64,000 bases of DNA. Origin: Nitrosomonadales bacterium. Lineage in GTDB: Bacteria > Pseudomonadota > Gammaproteobacteria > Burkholderiales > Gallionellaceae. The DNA lies in assembly GCA_016195965.1 (NCBI GenBank), contig JACPYR010000017.1:1-64000 (forward strand). The letters run 5' to 3'. This document shows positions 9,472-20,700 of the stretch, one piece after another (the stretch's first letter is position 1; every line of letters begins with the position of its first letter). The translations under genes were made by a program, and so were the position numbers. Below the pieces are notes generated by a model that saw only the letters and a list, made by a program, of their open reading frames with translations, ran no database searches and was not told where the DNA came from.

Positions 9472-11649
9472 ATGACGGATAATAAATTGCGCGCTGGTTT
9501 TTCGCCGACGACCACGATCACCATTTCGGCGATTGTGGCGGTAGGTTTGGCGTTGCTGTCTGTGATGCTGGCCATGAGCGGGCCGTGGCTGGGTATGGTG
9601 TTCGATCGCAGCTATGACGGCGCGGGGATACGCGTAGCGCAGGTGATAGACAACAGTCCGTCTGCCGGAAAAATAAAGGCGGGCGATATCATCGTTGCAC
9701 TCGAAGTGCCGACGCAGCAGAGGGTGGAGGTCTCTTCCCTGGTCACGCAGGAAGACCCTGACTATGCGGCCAGCTATGCCGAATTCAACGCCTTTATGGA
9801 ACTGCAACAGCGGGTGTGGCAGGCCATTTCAGCGCCATCGTTTGCGGTCGTTCTGGAAGACGGACGGCAAGTCGTGCTGGCTCCCGCCGCAGCTCCGGGG
9901 CTGGCCGTATTGCCGGTGGCGTTCTGGTGGCTGCTGCTGTTCGGCGGCGCTTCTTTTTTTCTCGGTATCAGCGCATGGAGTCTGCGCCGTGGCGAGCCGG
10001 TCACCAGGGCGCTGGCGGTTTCGGGCATGGGCTTCATGGTGAGTGCCTATACCTGCGGCATCTATATCGCGCGCGAACTGGCCCTGCCATCCGAGCGATT
10101 CTTTGCCTTGGTTGCAATCAGTCATCTCGGCCTCGTGGTATTCGCCTACGCCGCGATTTTGACTTTCTGGTATTACCCGCGCAGATTGGGTAATGGGCCT
10201 GCGGCCTGGCTATTTGCGCTATGGGGCGCGGCGATCTGGCTCAACGAAACGCTGCAGTGGTGGAACACCCCGCCCCATCCCTATTATGCGCACTTGGTGG
10301 TGGCTTTCTTCATGCTGGTGTTGCTGACTTCGCTGCAGTGGCGCCAATTCCGGGGGGTACCGCTGGAGCGCGCGATGCTCAAATGGATGTTGAGTACGAT
10401 GGTGATCACCCTGGGATTTAACGTGTTGCTGTTTTGCGTTCCCATCATCTGGGCGGGGCTGCCTGTTACCTCGACTGCGCTGACCTTCGGCTCGGTATTT
10501 GTGTTTTTCCTGGGCCTGACCATAGGCAATATCCGTTATCATCAGTTTGACCTGGAGCACTGGTGGTTCAAGGCCTGGCAATGGCTGATCTTCATTCTGA
10601 TCACGCTGGTCGCCGACGCAATTTTCGTTTACTTCATGCACATCACCGATGTCGTTTCGGTTGGCTTGGCTATCGCTATGGGTTGCATATATTTGCTGCT
10701 GCGCCAGTGGTTTTGGGGGAGGTATGCTGGAAAGAATAGCCGCACGCTGGAGCGTGCCTTGCCGCATTTGATCGATGCGCTGATGCTGCAGCAACAAAAG
10801 ATCACGCCGGATCAGCAGTGGCGGCAGTTGATCGCGCAGATATTCAATCCGCTCTCGATGAAAGCCCTTTCCGATGAGCGCGAGACGATAGCCATCGAAC
10901 GCGGCGGCCTGGCGCTAAAACTGCCCAGCCTGGACGGCGCGGTAACCATCGAGGCGTTCTGCTGCGATCAGGGCAAACGCTTGTTCACCGCCGCCGATGT
11001 GAATCTGGCCAACCGCTTGCTGGAACTGATGCGCCATTCGCGGGACATCTTGTCCGCGCGCGAACAGGGCGCGCAGGAAGAACGCCACCGCATCCAGCGC
11101 GATCTGCACGACGACGTTGCGGCCCGGCTGTTATCGCTGCTGCACCAGACACGCGAGCCGATGGTCAGCAAGGTTGCGCGCAATGCGTTGCGCGGCTTGC
11201 GCGATGTCATCCATCTGCTTGGCGACGAGGAGGCGCCGCTGGAGAGCGTGATGACCGATATCGAAGCCGGGGCGCGCGAGCAGCTGGCCGGCTTGGGCAT
11301 ACATTTCGAGTGGCGCTCGCCCGATAACTGGCCGGCTGTCACGCTGCGTTCCCAGCAACACATCAATTTGCGGCGCATTGCGCGCGAGGCGATAGCCAAC
11401 GCGCTCAAGCATGCCAACCCGGAAAACATTGTGATCGAAGTCGATCTCGGCCAGAAACTTTGCCTGCGTATCTGCAACGATGGCGCTGCCGCCGAACCGT
11501 CCGGCTGGATACCGGGCCGGGGTTTGAATAACATCAAGTCGCGCGTCGCCGAGATGGACGGCTCCCACAAATGGGTGATTGAGCGGGAGGGGACAAATAA
11601 GCAATACTGCTGCTTGGCTGTGTGCATACCCTTATCCCCGAGCAAATAA
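9472..11649 (+). CDS. PDZ-like / multi-TM sensor histidine kinase (HisKA_3 type)
   Basis: N-terminal PDZ-like VIDNSPSAGKIKAGDIIVAL, several TM segments, QEERHRIQRDLHDDVAARLLSLLHQ H-box, IAREAIANALKHANPENI N-box. Confidence 0.88.
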   Translation: MTDNKLRAGFSPTTTITISAIVAVGLALLSVMLAMSGPWLGMVFDRSYDGAGIRVAQVIDNSPSAGKIKAGDIIVALEVPTQQRVEVSSLVTQEDPDYAASYAEFNAFMELQQRVWQAISAPSFAVVLEDGRQVVLAPAAAPGLAVLPVAFWWLLLFGGASFFLGISAWSLRRGEPVTRALAVSGMGFMVSAYTCGIYIARELALPSERFFALVAISHLGLVVFAYAAILTFWYYPRRLGNGPAAWLFALWGAAIWLNETLQWWNTPPHPYYAHLVVAFFMLVLLTSLQWRQFRGVPLERAMLKWMLSTMVITLGFNVLLFCVPIIWAGLPVTSTALTFGSVFVFFLGLTIGNIRYHQFDLEHWWFKAWQWLIFILITLVADAIFVYFMHITDVVSVGLAIAMGCIYLLLRQWFWGRYAGKNSRTLERALPHLIDALMLQQQKITPDQQWRQLIAQIFNPLSMKALSDERETIAIERGGLALKLPSLDGAVTIEAFCCDQGKRLFTAADVNLANRLLELMRHSRDILSAREQGAQEERHRIQRDLHDDVAARLLSLLHQTREPMVSKVARNALRGLRDVIHLLGDEEAPLESVMTDIEAGAREQLAGLGIHFEWRSPDNWPAVTLRSQQHINLRRIAREAIANALKHANPENIVIEVDLGQKLCLRICNDGAAAEPSGWIPGRGLNNIKSRVAEMDGSHKWVIEREGTNKQYCCLAVCIPLSPSK

Positions 11650-11650
11650 C

Positions 11651-12286
11651 TTGAAAGAAATTCTGCTGATCGAAGACTTTGCAGACATCCGCCGTTGGCT
11701 GGCGGGTTTGTTGCGCGCAGCCTTTGGTGCAGTGAATATCACCGAGGCGGCCACCGTTGCGCAAGCCTACAGCCATCTCGATGCGCAGCCGTTCGATTTG
11801 ATCGTGATCGACCTGAACCTGCCCGATGGAACCGGGGTCGATATCCTGCGCCAGATCAAGGCGCAACGGATGACGGCACACTGTGTGGTCGCCACGGTGT
11901 ACGACGATGACGCCTACCTGCTGCCCGCTCTGCATGCGGGCGCCGATGGTTATTTGCTCAAGGATCAGCCGGGCGAACAACTGGTGCGCGACCTGCACGG
12001 GATACTGAGTGGCTCTCCCTCCCTTTCCCCGCCGATCGCCCGGCGCATCATGCAGCTTGCCAAGCAACAACCCGCCGCACCGTTGCTGGTACCCCTGACC
12101 GCGCGCGAAGAAGAAGTGCTGACCTATATCGCCAAAGGACTGAACCGCACCGAGATCGCGCAACTGCTCGGCATCAGCGCCCATACCATCACCACCCATG
12201 TGCGCTCGATTTACACCAAGCTCGATATCTCCTCCCGCGCCGAAGCCGCCGTCGAAGCGATACGGCGCGGCCTGATCAGCACTTAA
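11651..12286 (+). CDS. NarL/FixJ-type response regulator
   Basis: KEILLIEDFADIRRWLAGLL receiver; LTAREEEVLTYIAKGLNRTEIAQLLGISAHTITTHVRSIYTKL LuxR HTH. TTG start just after the kinase stop. Confidence 0.92.
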   Translation: MKEILLIEDFADIRRWLAGLLRAAFGAVNITEAATVAQAYSHLDAQPFDLIVIDLNLPDGTGVDILRQIKAQRMTAHCVVATVYDDDAYLLPALHAGADGYLLKDQPGEQLVRDLHGILSGSPSLSPPIARRIMQLAKQQPAAPLLVPLTAREEEVLTYIAKGLNRTEIAQLLGISAHTITTHVRSIYTKLDISSRAEAAVEAIRRGLIST

Positions 12287-12503
12287 CCTTACGCCAACCT
12301 TACCTCTTTCCTCACTCACTTGTGGGATACCGAGCTTTTTGCGTTGCCGCTAGGATCACCCCCAATTGCGGCATCAAGGCATCAGTCCGTTTGCTGATCC
12401 TTCATCAGCTCAAACTTTGGCCGCATCACCAATTCAGGTGATGCGCATTCAAAAGTTAATCGCTAGCATGCCGCTGGCTCAAGTTTATAAATGGAGATTA
12501 GTG

Positions 12504-14672
12504 ATGAAAACAGTAACAGGGAAGCGCCAATTGATTAGGTCATTTTTTGTTGCAGCCATTTGCGCGCTGGCGGGCTGTGGCGGCGGGGCGGGAGGCAGCG
12601 GCGCTCCGGCAGCCCCTACGTTGAGCGGCGTCGCGGCGGTGGGCTTCCCTATCGTCAATGGTTCCATCAGCGCCCGATGCGCGACAGGGGCGCCGCTGAC
12701 TGCCACCACCAATAGCACTGGCGGATGGCAAGTCACCCTCGCTGCTACACATACCCTGCCCTGTGCGGTGCAGGTGAGCGGAGGCACGATCAACAATGCC
12801 GCCAACACCACGCCCTATCACTCCATAGCCACGACCACGGGTAACGTAAACGTCACGCCGCTGACCGACCTGATGGTGGCCAACCTGACCGGCAACGCAA
12901 CGCCGAGTGCATGGTTTACCGGGCTGAGCACGACCCCCGCGCCGCTCACGACTATCACGCAGGCCAATGTCGATGCGTCGCTTACCAAGCTGCGCGCGGC
13001 CCTGAGTACGCTGGCGCCGCTCGGCACGACCAACCCGATCACTACGGCCTTCATCCCCGCGCCCGGCAACATCAGCGACGACATGCTATCCGCACTGAAA
13101 GCGGCGATGACCAGCATGGGAACCGCGTACACGTATACGAGCATGCTGGGCAGTGCATCCGTTCCGGCATTCACAGTGCCATCGGGTTTTAGTACGGCTC
13201 TGGCGACCGCTTATGCGGGCACGACGAGTGGTTCGACATCGACAGGCAGCACGACCACAGCAAGCATCGCGAATTTTGCAGGTAGTTACAACCTCACCAC
13301 GGGCGGCGGAACAACGGCAACTATTACCTTTGACTCGGCGGGCAATGTGTCATCCTGCAAGCTGAGCACCGTCGTTGCCTGTTCCGGAAAATTGACGCTG
13401 AATGCAACGACGGGGGTAGCGACCATCCAGGTTTCCGGCAATGATGGGCTGAGCCCTGTTGACACCTCAGCCAGCATAAGCGGAACCATCGCTGCGAGCG
13501 GCAGTGTTACAGGAAGTTTTTCGGGCAGCTCAGTTACTACCGGTCCATTCAGCGGTACCTTTACGGGGAGCAAGCCTGGTTGCGCTACTCCACCTGCAGC
13601 CCCAACCGGAGTTGCCGTGACACATGTGGCAGGTACTTCCTTCATTGATAATTACATAACTTGGAATCCTGTGGCCAATGCTTCCTATTACGAAGTACTC
13701 TATGGCCATCTACCCACTGCCACAGACGTTGTTTTTGGCGTACCACCGTGTGCCTATCTACCTGGATGTACCGATACATGGGCGGGTAGTTACCCCTTCT
13801 CAATCAATCACGAATATTATGCGGTGAAGGCCGTGAATAGTTGCGGTGTCAGAAGTGCGCTCTCGGCTATTGTTCCTTCACCCCTTGTAGTAGCTATGCC
13901 GGTTATATCCAGCATAAGCCCAACTTCTGGCGCAGTTGGGACGGTTGTGAACATTGCGGGAACAAACTTCAACGCCACTCCTGCAAACAATACGGTCAAG
14001 TTCAACGGAACCGCAGCAACGGTGACAAGCGCATCAGCTACATCGATTACTGTCACCGTGCCTAGTGGCGCGACGACAGGGACGATCTCCGTTGCAACGG
14101 CGGGTGGGACAGCCACATCAACCGGTAGCTTTACGGTAAGTACAGGGGTGGCTGCTTTGCCTGCAACATCAATGCTGACAGTTGCAGGATCTATCAACGC
14201 TTCGCTTGCTATGAGCAAAGATGCATATTTGGCGGATACTAATGGCCCATATATTGGAACGCAGAATAACTTTTTAATGTACAACGGACTCTATTCTGGT
14301 GCCAACTCATTCCTGCCAGTTAATATATATTCGAGAAATTGGAGCGGGGCTGATGGAGTTACGAGCAATTTATATAAGCTTAATTTTTCTGTGATCGAAG
14401 ATGCTTCACATAATTTAATTTTATATGTTGATGGAACCACCATGGGGGGGACGCTTGAAACATACAACGTTGGCACTAATTTAACCGCATGGGGAGATTG
14501 TGCGATCGGTGGGACTATCGTGCCCACCTGTGCAAGCGCGGGTATTACACTGAATCGTAGTGCTGGAACGATAACTTTCTTGAATACGCCTATGGTTAGG
14601 ATAGGTGTGTCACCCTATGCACTGTTGGGGGCATTCACATTGAGTGGCACATTATCGTTTACCCCGTTTTAA
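12504..14672 (+). CDS. Large lipoprotein with IPT/TIG-like domain
   Basis: Lipobox ICALAGCGGG; SISPTSGAVGTVVNIAGTNFNATPANNTVKFNG IPT/TIG motif. Confidence 0.75.
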   Translation: MKTVTGKRQLIRSFFVAAICALAGCGGGAGGSGAPAAPTLSGVAAVGFPIVNGSISARCATGAPLTATTNSTGGWQVTLAATHTLPCAVQVSGGTINNAANTTPYHSIATTTGNVNVTPLTDLMVANLTGNATPSAWFTGLSTTPAPLTTITQANVDASLTKLRAALSTLAPLGTTNPITTAFIPAPGNISDDMLSALKAAMTSMGTAYTYTSMLGSASVPAFTVPSGFSTALATAYAGTTSGSTSTGSTTTASIANFAGSYNLTTGGGTTATITFDSAGNVSSCKLSTVVACSGKLTLNATTGVATIQVSGNDGLSPVDTSASISGTIAASGSVTGSFSGSSVTTGPFSGTFTGSKPGCATPPAAPTGVAVTHVAGTSFIDNYITWNPVANASYYEVLYGHLPTATDVVFGVPPCAYLPGCTDTWAGSYPFSINHEYYAVKAVNSCGVRSALSAIVPSPLVVAMPVISSISPTSGAVGTVVNIAGTNFNATPANNTVKFNGTAATVTSASATSITVTVPSGATTGTISVATAGGTATSTGSFTVSTGVAALPATSMLTVAGSINASLAMSKDAYLADTNGPYIGTQNNFLMYNGLYSGANSFLPVNIYSRNWSGADGVTSNLYKLNFSVIEDASHNLILYVDGTTMGGTLETYNVGTNLTAWGDCAIGGTIVPTCASAGITLNRSAGTITFLNTPMVRIGVSPYALLGAFTLSGTLSFTPF

Positions 14673-14795
14673 ACCGAGAATGTGGTTGGACCTTGCATTT
14701 TTCATGTGAAATGTAAGGTTCGCGGCGCCGGGAGATAATATTTCCTGGCGTGTGCGAGTAAAATTATTTCAACTCTTTTTCTAAGGAAGTCAAAA

Positions 14796-15467
14796 ATGCA
14801 AAAAACTATTACCGCTGCAATTTCTTGTGCCTTGCTAGGTGTCATGGCGCCTGCTGTTGCGGAAGAGGCCGTTCCAGCTTCTTTTTGCGCGGAGTGGAAG
14901 TCTGCCGTGGCGGTTGACACGAAAGGCCTGGATAAACTCTTCATCAACAACGCAAAGGAAAAACCTGCCGAGGGGATGTCGTACACCAAGAAGCAATTTG
15001 CCGCGTTGCTCGGCAAGGATTTGGCGGCGGCGAAAAATGTGCTGGCCGGCTCCAAGGACAAGTTGCCGAAAACGAGCGATGGCCTGGTGGACTTGAAGGA
15101 TGTGATGCTCAACGGTTTCAACCTGTCGGGCCTGAACTTGGACAACGTGGATTTTAAAGGCGCGGAAATGAACGGGGCCGATCTCTCGGGTTCCTCGTTG
15201 CGCGGCGCGTCGCTGTATAAGGCGGAGCTGGAAGGCGCCAACCTGAATCACGCCGACCTTTCTTATGCCAATGCGGCGAAGGCCACCCTCGTCAAGGCCA
15301 GCCTGTGCCAAGCCACGCTGGTTGCCGCAGACTTCGAGGATGCCGAGATGCTGGGTGCTTATGTCAAGGGCGCGAAACTAGACCGCGCATCGAATGTTCC
15401 GAAAGCGATTTACCTGAATGCCGACGGCGTGCTGCATTTCGGCTTGCCGGTGCCTTCGATCAAGTAG
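14796..15467 (+). CDS. Pentapeptide repeat protein (secreted)
   Basis: Signal peptide; A(D/N)LxX repeats NLSGLNLDNVDFKGAEMNGADLSGSSLRGASLYKAELEGANLNHADLSYA. Confidence 0.88.
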   Translation: MQKTITAAISCALLGVMAPAVAEEAVPASFCAEWKSAVAVDTKGLDKLFINNAKEKPAEGMSYTKKQFAALLGKDLAAAKNVLAGSKDKLPKTSDGLVDLKDVMLNGFNLSGLNLDNVDFKGAEMNGADLSGSSLRGASLYKAELEGANLNHADLSYANAAKATLVKASLCQATLVAADFEDAEMLGAYVKGAKLDRASNVPKAIYLNADGVLHFGLPVPSIK

Positions 15468-15502
15468 CGGTTCTATTTCTCGGACAGGTGATTGAACTTT
15501 AC

Positions 15503-15528
15503 GGTGGGAGCGGCTTCAGCCGCGATGT
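15503..15528. repeat. REP-like palindrome
   Basis: GGTGGGAGCGGCTTCAGCCGCGATG, same core as 20879. Confidence 0.7.
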
Positions 15529-15661
15529 TGCATCCCTCTATTGATCCGGCCAGATTATGTTTGAAGCCCGTCCGCATTGAGCATGTCGAAATGCGAACGG
15601 ACTTGCAGCCTTCGTCGGGCGCTGGAGTCGTTACTCTATTCATCCTTAAAACTGCAGTTCA

Positions 15662-15791
15662 ATCCGCAGATTACACAGATTAACGCAGATTTTCATATTG
15701 TTACCGGCAGTTTTGTTCTCACCCTATAGGTTGTGTCAGCAATTTTGATAACCAGTTATTTAATCTTGTGTAATCGGCGTAATCTGCGGAC
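15662..15791. repeat. Dispersed long inverted repeat (CCGCAGATT family), copy 2
   Basis: TCCGCAGATTACACAGATTAACGCAGATT ... AATCTTGTGTAATCGGCGTAATCTGCGGA. Confidence 0.85.
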
Positions 15792-15909
15792 AAGTAAGTT
15801 TTTCAGGTTCATGCCGGATCGTCCACTATGATTTCCTTGCCATCTACCCTTAAGGTTTAATACTATCGCTTTGGGTTTTTGAATGTGGAAGTCAAAGAAA
15901 GGGAGTCCT

Positions 15910-16266
15910 ATGCTGGTCAAGTGTCCCGGATGTGGAAAGGAAATAAGCAAAAGTGCAATGATCTGCCCTCATTGCCAATGCAACACGGCGGCATTGAAAA
16001 AGCAGGAAACCAGGCCGTGCCGGATATGCAAAACTCCGCTGGTGGTGAAGGACCACCTTTCCATCGTATATAAAAGCAACGCCAGCATTGTCGATGGTGA
16101 TCCGATCAGCAGCTCTTTGAAATATACCCCGTGCCCCAAATGCGGTGAACCCAAGCCCATCTTGGAGGAATCTGCGGCATCGGCGAGCTCGAAATGGGTG
16201 ATCGCGATCCTGCTGGTCGTTATCGGAATAGCGGCTGCGGCTTATCTGAAATTCGCCGGACACTGA
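15910..16266 (+). CDS. Zinc-ribbon protein with C-terminal TM segment
   Basis: MLVKCPGCGKEISKSAMICPHCQCN, CRICKTPL, CPKCGEPKP, then WVIAILLVVIGIAAAAYL. Confidence 0.75.
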   Translation: MLVKCPGCGKEISKSAMICPHCQCNTAALKKQETRPCRICKTPLVVKDHLSIVYKSNASIVDGDPISSSLKYTPCPKCGEPKPILEESAASASSKWVIAILLVVIGIAAAAYLKFAGH

Positions 16267-16344
16267 CACCCGCCAGTAGCAAAAGAGGGCGCTGGAAATA
16301 AACGGCTCGGCGCAACAGGGATGCGGCGCATGATCGCCCGACTC

Positions 16345-17385
16345 TCAACAACTGTGGTTGGCCAGCCCCATCATCAGCTTGACGAAGCGGGCGCGGGTAT
16401 CCACGCCGAGCTTGGCGTAGATATGCTTGATCTGGGTATTCACGGTGTTAGGGCTGCTGCCCAGTTTATCCGCCACCTGCTGCGCGGAGCCGGAGTCCAG
16501 CAGCAATACCGCCACCTTCGCCTCGGCGGGCGTCAGCCCGTAGGCGTTCTGCAGCGCAGCCGGATCGATATGGATTTCCCGCGCGCTGTCGGCGATGAAA
16601 ACGATGGCGGCATAAGCGCCATTGCTGCCGCCGAATTCGTTGTGTTCGCCCAGCGCCGAGAATTGCAGCGTATAGCTGGCAGCGCCGGAGGTGCGCGGCA
16701 CCGCGACACATTGAGAAAAATGCGGCGTATCGTAAGGATCTCGGTCCAGGGCCGCGCCGAGTGCGTCGCTGATCGCGCTGTTGGCCGAAGCGTCGTCTAC
16801 GACCAGTTCACCCAGTCCCGCGCGATGGGTCAGATTGCGCAACCGCAAGCCGTCGTCATCCTCCAGCATGCGTTGCGCGGCGCGATTGGCGTAGGCCACA
16901 GCCCCAGACTCATCCATCAATAAAATTCCGGACGGCAAGCGGTTCAACGCATCCAGGCTGGAGGCGACGGTCAATTCCGCCGAACGCAGGCGCTGCATCA
17001 CCCCCAGCGAACGCGACAAATGCGGCAGTACCAGCCGCAGTTTCGCACGGTCGTCTTCGTTGAAATCATGATGGTGCAGGCTGCGAAAGAATGAAAATGC
17101 GGTAAGGGTGGTGTGTGGAGAGTCAGCCCCGAAAACAATGCTGGTCATCATTTGGGCCATGTTGGGATCACGAGAATAGCATGTGTTAAACGCCTTCGAC
17201 TCCAACCATTGCACGCGCGGGGCCAGTTCATCACCGAGCATCACATTGCCTTCGAATACCTGATTCTTCTCAACCGCAGCTTTCGTATAAATATCTTCGC
17301 TTTGATATGTGTTTACGTAGCGGTCGATCTGATCCTGGGTAACTCCGCGGAGAAAAAAATATCCACCCTGTTCGGGAGAGTGCAA
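16345..17385 (-). CDS. LuxR-family transcriptional regulator (N-terminus frameshifted; true gene probably starts at 17537)
   Basis: C-terminal LTPAEAKVAVLLLDSGSAQQVADKLGSSPNTVNTQIKHIYAKL. The conserved-looking N-terminus ELTRLSELIGLIYEGATDPTRW lies in another frame (17313-17537). Confidence 0.8.
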   Translation of the reverse strand: MHSPEQGGYFFLRGVTQDQIDRYVNTYQSEDIYTKAAVEKNQVFEGNVMLGDELAPRVQWLESKAFNTCYSRDPNMAQMMTSIVFGADSPHTTLTAFSFFRSLHHHDFNEDDRAKLRLVLPHLSRSLGVMQRLRSAELTVASSLDALNRLPSGILLMDESGAVAYANRAAQRMLEDDDGLRLRNLTHRAGLGELVVDDASANSAISDALGAALDRDPYDTPHFSQCVAVPRTSGAASYTLQFSALGEHNEFGGSNGAYAAIVFIADSAREIHIDPAALQNAYGLTPAEAKVAVLLLDSGSAQQVADKLGSSPNTVNTQIKHIYAKLGVDTRARFVKLMMGLANHSC

Positions 17386-17744
17386 TGGGGTGAACAGGAC
17401 GCTGTTCGGCGCACCGATGTAATCGGAAACTGCCGGCAGGAGATGTCTTTCGTCCAGCGCGTCGGGTCGGTCGCCCCCTCGTAGATCAAGCCGATCAGTT
17501 CGCTCAGGCGCGTCAGTTCTTCGTTGTTGCAGTCCATGCTAAAAAAATTCCCTTTTTTTGCTTCATATACCCTGTTTGGGTGATGCGCATTTTAAAGTGA
17601 ACGACTAGCATGCCGCCAGCTGAGAATCTCGCTTGGCAATCAGCGGATGTAAGGTGGCTGTAAGAATTACATGAGTGTTGCATCAGTTGTGTTGGTCGTA
17701 AGCAAGGTATTTTTGCAAGTTAATTTTCAGGAGAGCTTTTAAAA

Positions 17745-20700
17745 ATGAATAGAAATGAAAGCACACTTAAGAGTGGGCTGCTGCTGGTAGTCGGCTCGAT
17801 AATCGCCGCATTGCTGGCAGGTTGCGGCGGCGGTGGCGGTAGTGGCGGTAGTGGCGGTAGTGGCGGCGGTACTGCCACGATCAGCGGTACCGCAGCTTCC
17901 GGCGCACCTATCGTTGGCCAAGTGGTCGCGATCGATGCGAAGGGCGCAAAATTTTCTGCGACGACCAGCGCGAGCGGCGCTTATACCGTCAATGTGGCGG
18001 GCGGGACAGCTCCATTCATCTTGACGATCATCGGCACCGCAGGTGGTAAAGCGACTACTTTGACCTCGGTGGCTACTGCGCCTGGCCAGACCGTGAACAT
18101 CACGCCGCTGACAGATCTGATTGTATCCACCGCAGCGGGTCAGCCCGGTGGTGCGACACTGGCGACTCTTTGTACTTCGACCGTTGCTGCAGACCAGACG
18201 GCATGTAAGGCAGCACTGACAGCGGCAGCGACACCCGCAAATTTGAGTGCGGCAGTCACAGCAGTGACCAATATGGTTACCGCAACAGCTAGTGCTGTCG
18301 GTGGAGTAAGCAAACCCGATCTGCTGAATGGTGCATTTACCGCGAATGGCACAGGTATGGATAAGGTGCTGGATGCGATTCTGGTTGCTCCTGCAACGAC
18401 CCAAACCGGAACGGGCTCAACGGCGACCGTGACGCTGATCGCGGTTCCCGGCGCGACATTAGGAACGGTGGCGATGCCTGCCATATCGGGCGCTACGGCG
18501 ACTACAACGGTTACGCCCACGACGACAGCGTTGACTACAAGTATCACAACCGCCACGACGGCAGCCACTGCACTGTTGGAAATTCAGTCCTGCCTGGCTT
18601 CGTTGAATGCGCTTTATCCGGTAAGCATGACGACTCCGCCAACAGCAGCACAGGTGGGGGCTTTCATTGATCCAACATTCAGCTTGGCCGGCCCCAGCAT
18701 TGCCGCGAATCCAAATTTTGCGATCAATTTGCTATCTACTGCAGCCACGGCTACAGCAGGCACCAACCCGGGTTTTGCACAGCCCGGATTTTCGATAACG
18801 GTCAGTGCGTTGTCCGATTTTGACTTTACTCCGCAACCGACGGCTGCAACATTGGCCACATCGATGGTCAATTCGGCTGTGAATTTGGCGGCAGCGACTC
18901 CCTATGCTTGGGTCAAGATCAACATGACTACTAGCAATGGCGGTTCTGGAAACTGGAAAATGGTCAAGGGGGCGGCTTACGCGGGTTGCACTGGCGGTTG
19001 GAGAATCGCAGGCCCAGCAGGCCATATCCAGACACACATGCGTGCACGGGTAGTAAAGAATAATTTCGGCGGGATCACCTATACCCGAGAACTTCCATTC
19101 CATATAGCCACCACCAAAGCGATGGCCGAGGGTATCGGTTCTATCGTGGTTACAGGCCCAGGCTTGAGCGTATACGGCAATGCGACTGCTCCGGTCGCGG
19201 CAGCTGTTCCGGCCAATTCGATTACTCTGCTGACACCTCCGGTAGTCGTTGCACCGGCAGTGCAAATACCGGTGATGACGATCAAGAATCAGCTCGTAGG
19301 TAATATCGAGTCTCTGCAAAGTTGCCAGGACCTGGCCGGGACGGCAGCAGTAGCAGGCACTCCTTGTTATGACGAAACGGCGGTCGCACCGGGAGCGGTT
19401 TACACTTACACTGTGTATAACACCGCGATGACTCCTGCGGTATTGTATGCATACCCTGTCCAGATTGCTGCGGTGCCGCTATCCAAGGCCTTTGTGCAGG
19501 CCAACGACAAGGATCTGTTTGCGCAGAACATCACTGCCAGCCCGGCTGGAGTTGTTGCGCTCAATACTGCAGTAACTTCTTTTGCTACTGGTGCAGCACT
19601 GGATAATTTATTGACATTTAGCTATACCCAGTCCCCCGTGTATGGCGCTCAGACCAATAATTGCGGTATTGGCGTGACTGATGCTAATAATGCTGTGGTA
19701 TTGCGGGCAGAGCAAAATGTGGACGGCTTGCCGACTCAACAAACCGGTTGCACGTTCAATACTGCCGGATTGAATTTGGGTAGCCTAGCGAAACCTGCCA
19801 GTGCATTCGGTGGGACAAACAGCTGGATGTATGTAGGCAACATGGTGCTGGGCAATCATCTGGTTTCCTCGCAACCATATGTTGCGACCACGACCACGAC
19901 TACGACTACGACTACAACTACAACTACAACTGCAGCAAGCACGATAGTTGGTTCCTGGTATTTGTCTGGAGGGACCAACTTTGTTGCCGGAGGCGGGCCG
20001 GGAGAGTCAGTGTTGACGTTCTTTGCGGATGGCACCTTCATACACGCGCAGTCGGTCATGCCGGGAACTGTCGCGCAGCAAACGGCGTCGCAAGTATGGC
20101 CAGGTTTGGAGCAAGCTACTTACACCTGGAATGCAAGCACCGGTGTATTGACCAATACCTGCCCAACCGTTGATACCAATGGAACAGCTGGGATTTCAGG
20201 AGTCGCTCCGGGAGGCTACACGGCGTATAAGGGCCTGCCGATTGGCACGGCTTGTCCTTATACTGTTAATACGATAAATGGCGTGACAGTAAGCGGTAAT
20301 ACATTGTCATTGGGCGGGAACACATTTACTCGCGTTGTGGATGCAACTAATCCGATCATTGGCTCCTGGTATTTATCTAGTGGCACCAACTTCGTTGTTG
20401 GGGGAGGCCCGGGAGAATCTGTGTTGTCGTTCTTTGTTGATGGCACCTTCATGCATGCTCAGTCGGTCATGTCGGGTACACTTGCGCAGCAACAGGCGTT
20501 ACAAGTATGGCCGGGTTTGGAGCAAGCTACTTATACTTGGAATGCAAGCACCGGTGTATTGACCCATACCTGCCCAACCGTTGATACCAATGGAACAGCC
20601 GGGATTTCAGGCATCGCTCCCGGAGGTTACACTGCGTACAAAGGCCTGCCAATTGGCACGGCTTGTCCTTATACCGTTAATACGATAACTGGCGTGACAG

